64,000 nt of DNA from Enterococcus dongliensis (lineage in GTDB: Bacteria; Bacillota; Bacilli; Lactobacillales; Enterococcaceae), in NCBI RefSeq assembly GCF_005405225.1, contig NZ_BJDQ01000001.1, positions 62,001 to 126,000 on the forward strand, written 5' to 3'. The notes under the pieces are model-generated. The model was not told where the DNA came from. It searched no databases and saw only the letters and a program-made list of their open reading frames with translations. The position numbers and the translations under genes are program-made. Within the stretch, counting starts at the first letter, position 1. Every line of letters begins with the position of its first letter. Shown in pieces: positions 27,606 to 35,666 of this stretch.

Positions 27606-28727
27606 ATGGCTGAGTTGATTTTTCCGTTAAAAAATGACACCTCACGAAAAATTATCCATATCGACATGGATGCTTTTTTTGCTTCAGTGGAGGAGCGGGA
27701 TGATCCTGAGTTGGCAAAACATCCGCTAGTGATCGCTCGTCATCCCTCGGATACTGGCGGTAAAGGTGTTGTGACAACAGCAAATTATAAAGCGCGAATC
27801 TATGGTATCCATTCGGCGATGAGTGCACAAAAGGCCTTTGAATTATGTCCGCAAGCAATTTTTAAGCCAGGCGATCACGAGAAATATCGAGCCGTCTCAA
27901 AACAAGTTCGCGAGATTTTTAGCCGCTATACAGAAATTATTGAACCAGTCTCGATTGATGAAGCCTATCTTGATGTGACTGAAAATAAAATAAACGCACG
28001 TTCAGCGATCAAAGTAGCTCGCTTGATCCAACAAGATATTTGGCAGGAATTACAATTAACTTGTTCTGCTGGTGTTAGCTATAATAAATTTCTAGCTAAG
28101 CTGGCTTCTGATTACCAAAAACCGCAAGGCATGACGGTGATTTCACCAGAGGAGGCAGTTGTATTTTTAAAACGATTGCCGATTGAAAAATTTCATGGTG
28201 TGGGGAAAAAGACGGTACCGAAAATGAATGAATTAGGTATTTTCACAGGGGCCGATCTCTATGGAAAAAGTGAGATGTTCTTAATTCAAGAGTTTGGTAA
28301 GATGGGCTATTCCTTATATCGAAAAGTCCGCGGGATTCATGATTCACCTGTCAGTGTCACTCGGGAACGAAAATCAGTTGGGAAAGAACATACTTATGGC
28401 CGTCCGTTATCAACTGAAGAGGAAGTATTGCGCCAGTTACGCCAATTAGCAGAAAAAGTCGAGACTGCTTTGAGGCGCGTACAACGCCATGGTAAAACAG
28501 TTGTCGTCAAGATTCGCTATGCAGATTATACTACCGTGACACGACGAGTGACGTTGCCTTATTACATAGAAAAAAAAGAAGAATTGTTTTCTCAAGCGAG
28601 TTTAATTTGGGAAGAAATCGGTGGAATTGAAAAAGGGATCCGATTAGTCGGGATTACTTTGACCAATCTAGATCCGATTGCATATGAAAACATTGTCTTA
28701 CCTTTATGGGAAGAGCGTTCAAATTAG
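27606..28727 (+). CDS. dinB: DNA polymerase IV
   Basis: 373 residues, Y-family translesion polymerase. Start at ATG 27606 with AAAGGAGA; a longer in-frame ORF from 27555 would overlap the promoter. Motifs: IIHIDMDAFFASVE (catalytic Asp pair, about 16-29), SIDEAYLDVT (third acidic pair), helix-hairpin-helix FHGVGKKTVPKMNELG. C-terminus lacks an obvious clamp-binding QLxLF, ending ..ENIVLPLWEERSN. The LexA box upstream supports SOS control. Its end overlaps nrdG tail-to-tail by nine bases. Confidence 0.95.
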   Translation: MAELIFPLKNDTSRKIIHIDMDAFFASVEERDDPELAKHPLVIARHPSDTGGKGVVTTANYKARIYGIHSAMSAQKAFELCPQAIFKPGDHEKYRAVSKQVREIFSRYTEIIEPVSIDEAYLDVTENKINARSAIKVARLIQQDIWQELQLTCSAGVSYNKFLAKLASDYQKPQGMTVISPEEAVVFLKRLPIEKFHGVGKKTVPKMNELGIFTGADLYGKSEMFLIQEFGKMGYSLYRKVRGIHDSPVSVTRERKSVGKEHTYGRPLSTEEEVLRQLRQLAEKVETALRRVQRHGKTVVVKIRYADYTTVTRRVTLPYYIEKKEELFSQASLIWEEIGGIEKGIRLVGITLTNLDPIAYENIVLPLWEERSN

Positions 28728-28739
28728 AGCGCTCTTTTT
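28711..28739 (+). terminator. Terminator of dinB, overlapping the end of nrdG
   Basis: AAGAGCG / CGCTCTT stem with a 12-base loop and T5. The left arm is in the last codons of dinB and the right arm is in the last codons of nrdG on the other strand. Confidence 0.75.
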
Positions 28740-29321
28740 GATTTGTTCAAAGGCTTGTTCCGAGTCATGGAGTTTTTCCCAGATCACGACTTCACCTTGT
28801 GCTAATGATTTTTTGACATCGATGATGCGTTGATTAGCACTGCCGCGAAATTGCAGCATCAAGTTTTTTTGTGTAAGCTCAAACCGGCCATCGACGAGAA
28901 TATCAATCTTACGCAACATCTCTAATTTGTCATCGCTATCTAGCAATAACTCTTCGAAAGTATAACCGCTCCATGACCAGATATCTTTACTATCACCAAA
29001 TTCACTACGAACTCGATCGATTACTTTCAAACAAACTTGAGTGTTTAAAAAAGGTTCACCACCTAAAAAAGTGATGCCTTGGACATAATCATGAGCAGTA
29101 TCAGCGATTAATTGATCTTCTAATTCTTGAGTAAATGGTTTGCCATAATGAAAATTTTGAGCCGCTGCATTGAAGCAGCCTTCACAGGCAAAAGGACATC
29201 CACTGACGTATAAACTATTGCGGACACCTTCGCCATCAACGAAGTTAAAAGGTTTGTAATCAGCGATGTATTGTTGACTGAGTTCGCTAGCCAGCCATTC
29301 TTTAGGTTTTGGATTCCGCAT
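28719..29321 (-). CDS. nrdG: Anaerobic ribonucleotide reductase activating protein
   Basis: 200 residues, radical-SAM activase that installs the glycyl radical on NrdD. The 4Fe-4S/SAM motif is CPFACEGC (Cx3Cx2C, near residue 42-49); GITFLGGEPFLN is the GGE motif. I prefer the ATG at 29321 because GAAAGGTG lies 5-6 bases upstream; a GTG at 29330 is inside that site. It is 103 bases downstream of nrdD on the same strand. Confidence 0.94.
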   Translation of the reverse strand: MRNPKPKEWLASELSQQYIADYKPFNFVDGEGVRNSLYVSGCPFACEGCFNAAAQNFHYGKPFTQELEDQLIADTAHDYVQGITFLGGEPFLNTQVCLKVIDRVRSEFGDSKDIWSWSGYTFEELLLDSDDKLEMLRKIDILVDGRFELTQKNLMLQFRGSANQRIIDVKKSLAQGEVVIWEKLHDSEQAFEQIKKSALI

Positions 29322-29345
29322 ATTTTTCACCTTTCAAGTAAAACA

Positions 29346-29368
29346 GGGAGCGGCAAAGCACGCCGTCC
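29346..29368 (-). other. Hairpin between nrdD and nrdG
   Basis: GC-rich hairpin: on the minus strand GGGACGGC pairs with GCCGCTCCC with one bulged base and a loop of about six. It is followed by TGTTTTAC on the minus strand, a weak T tract, so it may attenuate transcription into nrdG; the plus strand side has T6 five bases away, so direction is uncertain. Confidence 0.35.
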
Positions 29369-29424
29369 CCGTCTTTTTTAGTAGCACTTGCTAAGTTTGC
29401 AAGTACTGAAGTTATTTATAAAGT

Positions 29425-31617
29425 TTATTTCATGTGTTTGACACGAGAAGCAATCTCTTCATGACGACCGTGGACCATCGGACGTGCTTGGGGGTTTCCT
29501 AAGTAACCACAAGTCCGTTTGACAACGTCGCAAGTTTTTGGATCATGATTGCCACATTGCGGACATTCAAAACCGCGTTTGGTTGGTTTAAAATCACCTT
29601 CAAAGCCGCATTCATAGCAGTGATCGATTGGTGTATTTGTTCCTAAATAAGCAATCCGGTCGTAGCCATAATCCCAAACAGCTTCTAATGATTTAGGATT
29701 TTGTTGTAATACCGGGTATTCACAATAATGGATGAATCCCCCAGAACAATACGTCGGGTAATCTTTTTCAAAATCCAATTTTTCAAATGGGGTCGGATTT
29801 TTCCGAACGTCGTAATGGAAACTATTTGTGTAATAATCTTTATCGGTAATATTTTCTACAAGGCCAAAACGTTCGGTGTCTAGACGGCAGAAACGATCAG
29901 TCAAACTTTCACTTGGTGTTGAGTAAACACTGAAATGATACCCGTATTCATCTCCCCAAGTATCGGCATGTTCTTTTAGATCTTTCATGATAGCTAGAGT
30001 AAATTCCTTTGCCTCAGGATTTGTTTCCCATTCGCCACCATAAAAGACACTAGCGACTTCATAAAGACCGATATAACCTAAAGAAACCGTTGCACGTTTA
30101 TTTTTGAATAGTTCGTTAACAGAATCTGTTCGCTTCAAACGTTTGCCAAAGGCGCCATATTGATAAAGGATTGGTGCATTTGCTGGAGTGGCCTCTTTGC
30201 AGCGATCAATTCGAAAGACCAATGCATCTTTAACGATTTGTAGCCGTTCTTCTAATAAAGACCAGAATTTATCTTTGTTGCCATTAGATTCCATAGCAAT
30301 TCGCGGCAAGTTCAAAGTTACAACGCCTAGATTCATCCGGCCGACATTTACTTCCTCGCCGTTTTCATCTTTCCATCCTTGTAAAAAGGAGCGGCAGCCC
30401 ATCGGTACTTTGAAACTTCCAGTTAATTCAATCAATTTATCATAATTCAAGACATCTGGATACATCCGTTTCGTGGCGCACTCCAAAGCTAATTGTTTGA
30501 TATCGTAATTTGGATCATTTGGCTCTAAGTTGGTTCCGCGACGTAATGAAAAAATCAATTTAGGGAAAATCGCTGTCCGTTTTTCGCTGCCTAATCCTTC
30601 GATTCGGATTTGTAAAATAGCTTTTTGGATCTCTCGTTCAAACCAGTCAGTCCCAAGACCAAAACCTAAAGAAGTGAATGGGGTTTGACCATTTGAAGTG
30701 AATAAAGTATTGATTTCGTACTCTAAGCTTTGCATCGCATCATAAATATCTTTGCGTGTTTTTTGTTTTGCAAAGGCTTTTTGTTTTTCAGGAGTATCGA
30801 TCCATTCTTCTGCATCTTTTAAATGTTTTTGGTAATTCAAGCGTGCAAAAGGAGCTAATAATTCATCGGTTCGGTCAGATGAACAACCGCCGTATTGACT
30901 AGAAGCGACATTGGCGATGATTTGAGAAATTTGTGCAGTGGCAGTTTGAATCGATTTAGGGCTTTCGACTTCGGCGTTGCCGATCTTAAATCCATTGTTC
31001 AACATGCCTTTAAAGTCAATTAAGCAACAGTTGGTCATGGGTGTGTACGGATGGTAATCTAAATCGTGATAATGGATGTCCCCTTTTTGATGCGCGTTAG
31101 CAACATGAGCCGGCAACATTTTTAATCCAATCGATTTGCCGACGATTCCGGCAGTCAAATCTCGTTGTGTATTGAAAACATCGCTGTCTTTATTTGCATT
31201 TTCATTAACAACCGTTTGATCTTTGTTGATCAATTTACCGATTGTGAAATTAATATCTGTAGCTTTGCTCCGTTGGAAATCGCGACGTGTCCGATAATTG
31301 ATGTATTCTTCGGCTAAAGCATATTCGTTGTGTTCTAATAAGGTATGTTCCACAATATTTTGGATTTCATAAATCTTGACATCATTTGTAAAACGCTCTG
31401 AGATTTCGGCATCTACTCGTTCAACGATCGATTGAATCCGTTCATGAGCTAATGGATCAACCGATCCCTTGATTTTAGTCTCTGCTTTGATCAAGGCGTC
31501 ATAGATTTTTTGATCATCAAATGAGGCGTGTCGACCATCGCGTTTGATGACCTTGATATTTTTTAGTGACGGTTGATATTTACCGATTAATGAATCTTTA
31601 GTGTGGATTTCCATCAT
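29425..31617 (-). CDS. nrdD: Anaerobic (class III) ribonucleoside-triphosphate reductase
   Basis: 730 residues. N-terminal ATP-cone (KVIKRDGRHASFDDQKIYDALIKA), then the glycyl-radical catalytic domain. The C-terminal zinc site has CYECGFEG and CPQCGNHD; the glycyl radical is in RTCGYLGNP. It reduces NTPs to dNTPs without oxygen using formate. Start: ATG at 31617 (second ATG 31614) with ACGGAG upstream; a TTG at 31626 is in frame but sits too near the site. Regulated by two NrdR boxes at its promoter. Followed by nrdG. Confidence 0.96.
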   Translation of the reverse strand: MMEIHTKDSLIGKYQPSLKNIKVIKRDGRHASFDDQKIYDALIKAETKIKGSVDPLAHERIQSIVERVDAEISERFTNDVKIYEIQNIVEHTLLEHNEYALAEEYINYRTRRDFQRSKATDINFTIGKLINKDQTVVNENANKDSDVFNTQRDLTAGIVGKSIGLKMLPAHVANAHQKGDIHYHDLDYHPYTPMTNCCLIDFKGMLNNGFKIGNAEVESPKSIQTATAQISQIIANVASSQYGGCSSDRTDELLAPFARLNYQKHLKDAEEWIDTPEKQKAFAKQKTRKDIYDAMQSLEYEINTLFTSNGQTPFTSLGFGLGTDWFEREIQKAILQIRIEGLGSEKRTAIFPKLIFSLRRGTNLEPNDPNYDIKQLALECATKRMYPDVLNYDKLIELTGSFKVPMGCRSFLQGWKDENGEEVNVGRMNLGVVTLNLPRIAMESNGNKDKFWSLLEERLQIVKDALVFRIDRCKEATPANAPILYQYGAFGKRLKRTDSVNELFKNKRATVSLGYIGLYEVASVFYGGEWETNPEAKEFTLAIMKDLKEHADTWGDEYGYHFSVYSTPSESLTDRFCRLDTERFGLVENITDKDYYTNSFHYDVRKNPTPFEKLDFEKDYPTYCSGGFIHYCEYPVLQQNPKSLEAVWDYGYDRIAYLGTNTPIDHCYECGFEGDFKPTKRGFECPQCGNHDPKTCDVVKRTCGYLGNPQARPMVHGRHEEIASRVKHMK

Positions 31618-31653
31618 TACAAACAACTCCGTTTCCTTTAAAGTTCACTATCA

Positions 31654-31682
31654 ATCATATAGTATTTCTGATATCGTTGCAA
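31654..31682 (-). promoter_or_regulatory. nrdD promoter
   Basis: On the minus strand TTGCAA (31677-31682) and TATGAT (31654-31659) are separated by 17 bases. The -35 lies in the centre of an 18-bp palindrome and touches NrdR box A. Confidence 0.65.
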
Positions 31683-31688
31683 CGATAT
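31671..31688. repeat. Perfect 18-bp palindrome at the nrdD -35 element
   Basis: ATATCGTTGCAACGATAT is identical to its reverse complement and covers the TTGCAA -35 of nrdD. It partly overlaps NrdR box A. It may be an independent operator. Confidence 0.6.
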
Positions 31689-31695
31689 ATAGTAT
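31680..31695 (-). promoter_or_regulatory. NrdR box A
   Basis: CAACGATATATAGTAT against the consensus ACACWATATATWGTGT: the ATATAT core is complete and the arms partly match. It overlaps the upstream edge of the -35 of nrdD. Confidence 0.65.
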
Positions 31696-31720
31696 TATTT
31701 TTTTATATAAAAAGAAAAAC

Positions 31721-31736
31721 ACACCATATATAGTGT
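31721..31736 (-). promoter_or_regulatory. NrdR box B
   Basis: ACACCATATATAGTGT matches the NrdR consensus at nearly every position. It lies 41 bases (about four helical turns) upstream of box A, the phased arrangement seen for this ATP/dATP-sensing repressor. The nrdR gene is not in the window. Confidence 0.85.
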
Positions 31737-31976
31737 GTTTGTTTTATAAGAAATCAAAAGAAGCTGATAAGGTCAAGTTTCTATCCAAGATAAAATAACT
31801 AAAAAAGAATTTTGACAAAAAGTGAAAAAATTGTAAGTTTATCAAAGGACGTTTCACAGAAGAAACCGACCTTTATATGATACCATAAAAGAAAAAATTT
31901 AGATGATAAAAATTGATTTGTTATTCTTTTATAATTTACTAATCAAAACTGAGTGTTCAAAGTTAGGAGGAGACCG

Positions 31977-32744
31977 ATGAAAAAAATGATCGATGTACAA
32001 CATCTTAGTAAGAGTTTTGGCACTCGTAGCAATAAAGTCACAGTTTTAAATGATTTGAATTTTTCCGTCGAAAAAGGGGAATTCGTCGGAATTATGGGAC
32101 CAAGTGGTGCAGGAAAAACAACGTTGATGAATATCCTGTCGACAATTTTATTGCCGACGATGGGATCTGTTAAAATTGCAGGAGCTGATATCACTCAGAT
32201 GCGGGAGCATCGTTTAACCGATTTTCGGCGGGAAAAATTAGGTTTTATTTTCCAAGATTTTAATTTGATTGATAGTTTGACAGTAAAAGACAATATCATC
32301 TTACCATTAACTGTAAGTAAACTTTCTTATGATGAAATGGAAGAACGAGTCCTTCGTCTAACGAAAATTTTAAAAATCGAACATATCTTGGCTCGTTACC
32401 CAGAAGAGATTTCCATTGGACAACAACAGCGTACTGCTGCTGCGCGGGCATTGATTAGTCAGCCGTTGGTTCTTTTTGCAGATGAGCCCACAGGATCACT
32501 AGATTCAAAGGCGGCTACAGAATTTTTAAACTACTTGGATGAAGTAAATCTTCATGAGGAAATGACGATCTTAATGGTGACTCATGATCCTTATACGGCT
32601 AGTTATTGCAATCGAGTGTTGTTTATCAAAGATGGTCGATTTTTTTCCGAAGTCGTTCGTCGTTCTTCTCGCAAGGAATTTTTTGAAAAAGTAATCGATA
32701 TGCAAGCAACTATCGGTGGAGGTGGAAAGGCCAATGCTGATTAG
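31977..32744 (+). CDS. ABC transporter ATP-binding protein, BceA-like
   Basis: 255 residues; ATPase partner of the FtsX-type permease that follows with an 11-base overlap. Walker A GPSGAGKTT (about 41-49), Q-loop FQDFNLID, Walker B LVLFADEPTGSLD, H-loop VTHD. The signature motif reads SIGQQQR in place of LSGGQQQR. The family (BceAB, VraDE) removes cell-wall antibiotics such as bacitracin from their target or senses them. TAGGAGGAG precedes the ATG at 31977. A two-component system of the Bce type, usually adjacent, is absent here. Confidence 0.85.
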   Translation: MKKMIDVQHLSKSFGTRSNKVTVLNDLNFSVEKGEFVGIMGPSGAGKTTLMNILSTILLPTMGSVKIAGADITQMREHRLTDFRREKLGFIFQDFNLIDSLTVKDNIILPLTVSKLSYDEMEERVLRLTKILKIEHILARYPEEISIGQQQRTAAARALISQPLVLFADEPTGSLDSKAATEFLNYLDEVNLHEEMTILMVTHDPYTASYCNRVLFIKDGRFFSEVVRRSSRKEFFEKVIDMQATIGGGGKANAD

Positions 32745-34746
32745 GATCATCTGGCGAGGATTCAAAAAACAATTAACCAATTATTTGGTTTTTTTCTTCA
32801 GCCTGATTTTTGCGGTGATAGTCTATTACTCTTTTACTGCGATGACTTACGAACAGCCGCTGATCCGCAGTGCTGGTAAGAATACTCAACTTGTAGGAAT
32901 GCTGGGATTTGGTAGTTTTGCGGTGGTTTTGATTTTATTGTTCTTTATGGCTAATACCAATCGATTTTTTATCGAAAATCGCCGTAAAGACATCAGCATC
33001 TTCCATTTATATGGATTGAATTATTATCAAATCTGTCTTTGGTTTATTTCAGAGATTTTTTTAATCGGGATTTTCTCTTTTGGAATTGGAATCGGATTGG
33101 GTGTATTGTTATCCAAACTTTTTAGTATGATCTTAGTCAAAGCGATGGGACTGGCATTACAAGTCCATTTCTTTTTTTCCCCCGATGCGATCCTCACGAC
33201 TGGTATCGTCGTTCTTTTTATTCTTGGTGTCGTCTCTTTTCAAATTTTGTGGTTAGTATCAGGATATAAATTTTCTCATCTAAAAAAACAACGACTTCGT
33301 AAGGTTCAAGCAATGAAGATCTCGATTTGGCAAAAAATGTTAGGATTCCTTGGTGGCTTGTTTTTACTCAGCGGTTGGATGATGGCTGTAACGTACGTTG
33401 TTTTTACCCGTAAATTGAGCGATTCCTTTGGCTTACTGCAAGGAAATCTATTGGTAATGGGAATCATCTTATTTTTATGTATAGTAGGAAGTTATCTCTT
33501 TTTTGCGTTTACACTGCGTTGGTACAATTCCTATCGTCCAAAACGATTAAATAAAAATCTTGGCATGTTATCAAGAAGCGAATGGCAATTGCGGTTGTTC
33601 AGTGAATGGCGCTTTTTTGGCTCAATTACTGTCGCTTTAGGTCTAGCTTTGGCCTTCTTGGGAGGAATGACCGCCCTTGTCTCACTAGAGATGCGGTCAG
33701 TTGACGAAAGTGCGCCAGCTTCATTGATGATCACACAAGAAAGTTACGAAAAGTTTGCACCGAAATTGCAAGAAGCGCTTCCTTATCAGCAGCAAACGCT
33801 GCACTTTAAAGCAATACCTGCTAAACAAAATGTTAAAATCTGGGGAGAAGGTGTGAATGACAAACCAGAAGTTATGGATATGGTGGCTATTTCAGATTAT
33901 CGAGCGTTTCAAAAAACAAATTCTACTTTGCCTGATATTCAGTTAAACGCTGAGAATTCGACTGTTATTTTGAGTTCTTATCAACGTTATTTGAATGACT
34001 ATACTCGTTATAGCGAAACTATCAATCTAAAAGAACAAAAGTTGACTGTTCAGGCTATTTTTCCTAACTACTTTGGGGATCCGAATTTACGTTATGGTAC
34101 TGGGTTGATCGTAGTTTCAGATAAACTATTTAACGAAACAACTGGCTTATCTTATGCGACTGAAGTGATTGATGTAGAAGATCACTATGAAAATAAATTG
34201 AATCAATTGATTCGTGAAAATCTAAAAGGCGAGTGGGACAATCCGATCCATTATGAGCTAGCTTGGAAAAATCAGCAGATCATCGGAGAAATCGTTGAAG
34301 GAAAAACAACTAAAAAGACAGAAACAACTGTTTATCGTACAGAATATACATCTTATCAAGAAACGTATCGAAACACGCGAAGTAGTGTAGGGTTAGTTTT
34401 ATTTGTGGTGACATTTGTCACGACGACATTTATTATTACAACAGCTAGCATGGTGACTTTGCGTCAGCTTTCAGAGTTTAAACAAAAGAAAAAACAATAT
34501 CATTTATTGCGGCAGATGGGAATACCGAACCAAACAATCTATCAAGAGATCCGCCGCGAAAATCGTGTCGTATTTTTCATACCGGCAATGTTGGCACTGA
34601 TCCACAGTATGTTGGCACTTTCGGTGATTGCTCACGTAGCAAGAAATGCAAATTATGGATTTGTTTATCTTTTCTGCGGTTTGATGCTAGTCGTATATGC
34701 ATTTTTTTACTGGGCAGCTTGTGCTTATCAGAAAAAAATGCTTTAA
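32734..34746 (+). CDS. FtsX-type ABC permease, BceB-like
   Basis: 670 residues, about ten membrane segments with a large extracellular domain (about residues 330-540) between segments 7 and 8, the BceB layout. The start ATG at 32734 lies inside the end of the ATPase gene with GGAAAGG upstream. The C-terminal FtsX unit contains LVLFVVTFVTTTFIITTASMV and RQMGIPNQTIYQEIRREN. Likely substrate is a peptide antibiotic or its lipid II-cycle complex; this is from the family, not from the sequence. A hairpin terminator follows. Confidence 0.85.
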   Translation: MLIRIIWRGFKKQLTNYLVFFFSLIFAVIVYYSFTAMTYEQPLIRSAGKNTQLVGMLGFGSFAVVLILLFFMANTNRFFIENRRKDISIFHLYGLNYYQICLWFISEIFLIGIFSFGIGIGLGVLLSKLFSMILVKAMGLALQVHFFFSPDAILTTGIVVLFILGVVSFQILWLVSGYKFSHLKKQRLRKVQAMKISIWQKMLGFLGGLFLLSGWMMAVTYVVFTRKLSDSFGLLQGNLLVMGIILFLCIVGSYLFFAFTLRWYNSYRPKRLNKNLGMLSRSEWQLRLFSEWRFFGSITVALGLALAFLGGMTALVSLEMRSVDESAPASLMITQESYEKFAPKLQEALPYQQQTLHFKAIPAKQNVKIWGEGVNDKPEVMDMVAISDYRAFQKTNSTLPDIQLNAENSTVILSSYQRYLNDYTRYSETINLKEQKLTVQAIFPNYFGDPNLRYGTGLIVVSDKLFNETTGLSYATEVIDVEDHYENKLNQLIRENLKGEWDNPIHYELAWKNQQIIGEIVEGKTTKKTETTVYRTEYTSYQETYRNTRSSVGLVLFVVTFVTTTFIITTASMVTLRQLSEFKQKKKQYHLLRQMGIPNQTIYQEIRRENRVVFFIPAMLALIHSMLALSVIAHVARNANYGFVYLFCGLMLVVYAFFYWAACAYQKKML

Positions 34747-34780
34747 AAAAAGACTTGTTGTTTTTGATACCAATGACACA

Positions 34781-34817
34781 AAAAATAAGCGTATCTTAAT
34801 AAGAACGCTTATTTTTT
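34781..34817 (+). terminator. Terminator after the BceB-like gene
   Basis: AAAATAAGCGT / ACGCTTATTTT stem, with TCTTA / TAAGA inside it, then T6. Confidence 0.85.
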
Positions 34818-34850
34818 GTGAATAAATTTTTTCCAGTCAAAGCAAAGTCC

Positions 34851-34960
34851 TTGACCTTTCTACTACATAGTAATATTATATACCAGAACCTAGTAATAGC
34901 GAGTACCGGGAATACGGACTGAAACAAAGTATTTGATGTATGTTCACTACTTAGTATAAC
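34851..34960 (+). promoter_or_regulatory. Two promoters with TAGTA-type operators before padR
   Basis: Promoter 1: TTGACC (34851-34856), 17-base spacer, TATTAT (34874-34879). Promoter 2: TTGATG (34933-34938), 16-base spacer, TATAAC (34955-34960). Each spacer contains a near-identical inverted repeat, TACTACATAGTA (34861-34872) and CACTACTTAGTA (34945-34956), followed by a TATATAC. The duplication suggests a PadR-type repressor that controls its own operon. Confidence 0.6.
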
Positions 34961-35005
34961 TATATACGAGATGTAATCAAATTGGCTAAAAGAAGGGAAA
35001 TGTTG

Positions 35006-35329
35006 ATGAAAGGATTAACAGAATTACTCAAAGGTGTATTAGAAGGGATTGTTCTTCAAAAAATCGCTAAAGGAGAGACTTATGGATACGAGATCACCAA
35101 TTATTTAGTAGATCTTGGTTTTGAAGACATCGTTGAAGGAACGGTTTATACCGTTTTGCTTCGACTGGAGAAAAAAGGATTATTGATTGTTGAAAAACGA
35201 AAGTCTGAATTAGGACCCCCACGTAAATTCTATACGTTGAATGCAGCTGGTCACGCCTACTTAAAAGAATTTTGGGAAAAATGGAATTTTTTAGAAGAAC
35301 GACTGCGGGAATTAAAAGGAGAGAACTAA
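35006..35329 (+). CDS. PadR-family transcriptional regulator
   Basis: 107 residues. Winged helix of the PadR family (short class): KGLTELLKGVLEGIVLQKIA, GYEITNYLVD, VEGTVYTVLLRLEKKGLL, PPRKFYTLNAAGHAYL. The ATG at 35006 has AAGGGA about eight bases upstream; TTG 34982 and ATG 35000 are in frame but badly placed. First gene of padR-DUF1048-ABC ATPase-permease, one base before the next gene, so it is very likely the operon's own ligand-sensing repressor, as LmrR is for multidrug pumps. Confidence 0.9.
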   Translation: MKGLTELLKGVLEGIVLQKIAKGETYGYEITNYLVDLGFEDIVEGTVYTVLLRLEKKGLLIVEKRKSELGPPRKFYTLNAAGHAYLKEFWEKWNFLEERLRELKGEN

Positions 35330-35330
35330 G

Positions 35331-35666
35331 ATGAAATGGTATAAAAAAATGCGCAATGAGAAAAAAAGATACAAAGATTATTTAAAAGCAAAAGAGGAAT
35401 TACCTAAAGAGTACGGGCAAGCCTTGACAGCATTGGATCATTATATGATGAATTTTGTCGGCAGCGGGGATTTTATGGGGATTTTTGAAGATCTATTGCA
35501 ATTATTTGCAGATGGCGCTGCTGAAGGACGATCAATCAGTGAATTAGTAGGAAATGATCCAGTGAAATTTGCAGATGAAATCATGGCAGAATATCCTGAA
35601 GTTCTTTGGTACAGCAAAACACGCAAAAAATTAAAAAATGAATTTGAAAGGATCGAAGATAAATGA
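35331..35666 (+). CDS. DUF1048 family protein
   Basis: 111 residues, helical, soluble. MKWYKKMRNEKKRYKDYLKA and the ELPKEYGQALTALDHYMMNF segment are typical of DUF1048 proteins, which accompany PadR regulators and ABC transporters in Firmicutes. Function unknown; possibly a partner of the regulator. Overlaps the following ATPase gene by four bases. Confidence 0.85.
   Translation: MKWYKKMRNEKKRYKDYLKAKEELPKEYGQALTALDHYMMNFVGSGDFMGIFEDLLQLFADGAAEGRSISELVGNDPVKFADEIMAEYPEVLWYSKTRKKLKNEFERIEDK

Larger units (their letters stand above)
31618..31976. other. Divergent intergenic region nrdD / ABC transporter
   Basis: About 360 AT-rich bases. The left 120 bases hold the nrdD promoter, two NrdR boxes and an 18-bp palindrome (listed separately). 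The right part holds the start region of the rightward ABC operon; TTGATT and TATAAT occur at about 31914 and 31940 but with unsuitable spacing, so no promoter is called. No gene is evident. Confidence 0.5.

Noticed and set aside
31641..31666. Third NrdR-like box at ATCAATCATATAGTAT
   Set aside because: The ATATAT core is broken and the left arm does not match; it overlaps the -10 element instead.
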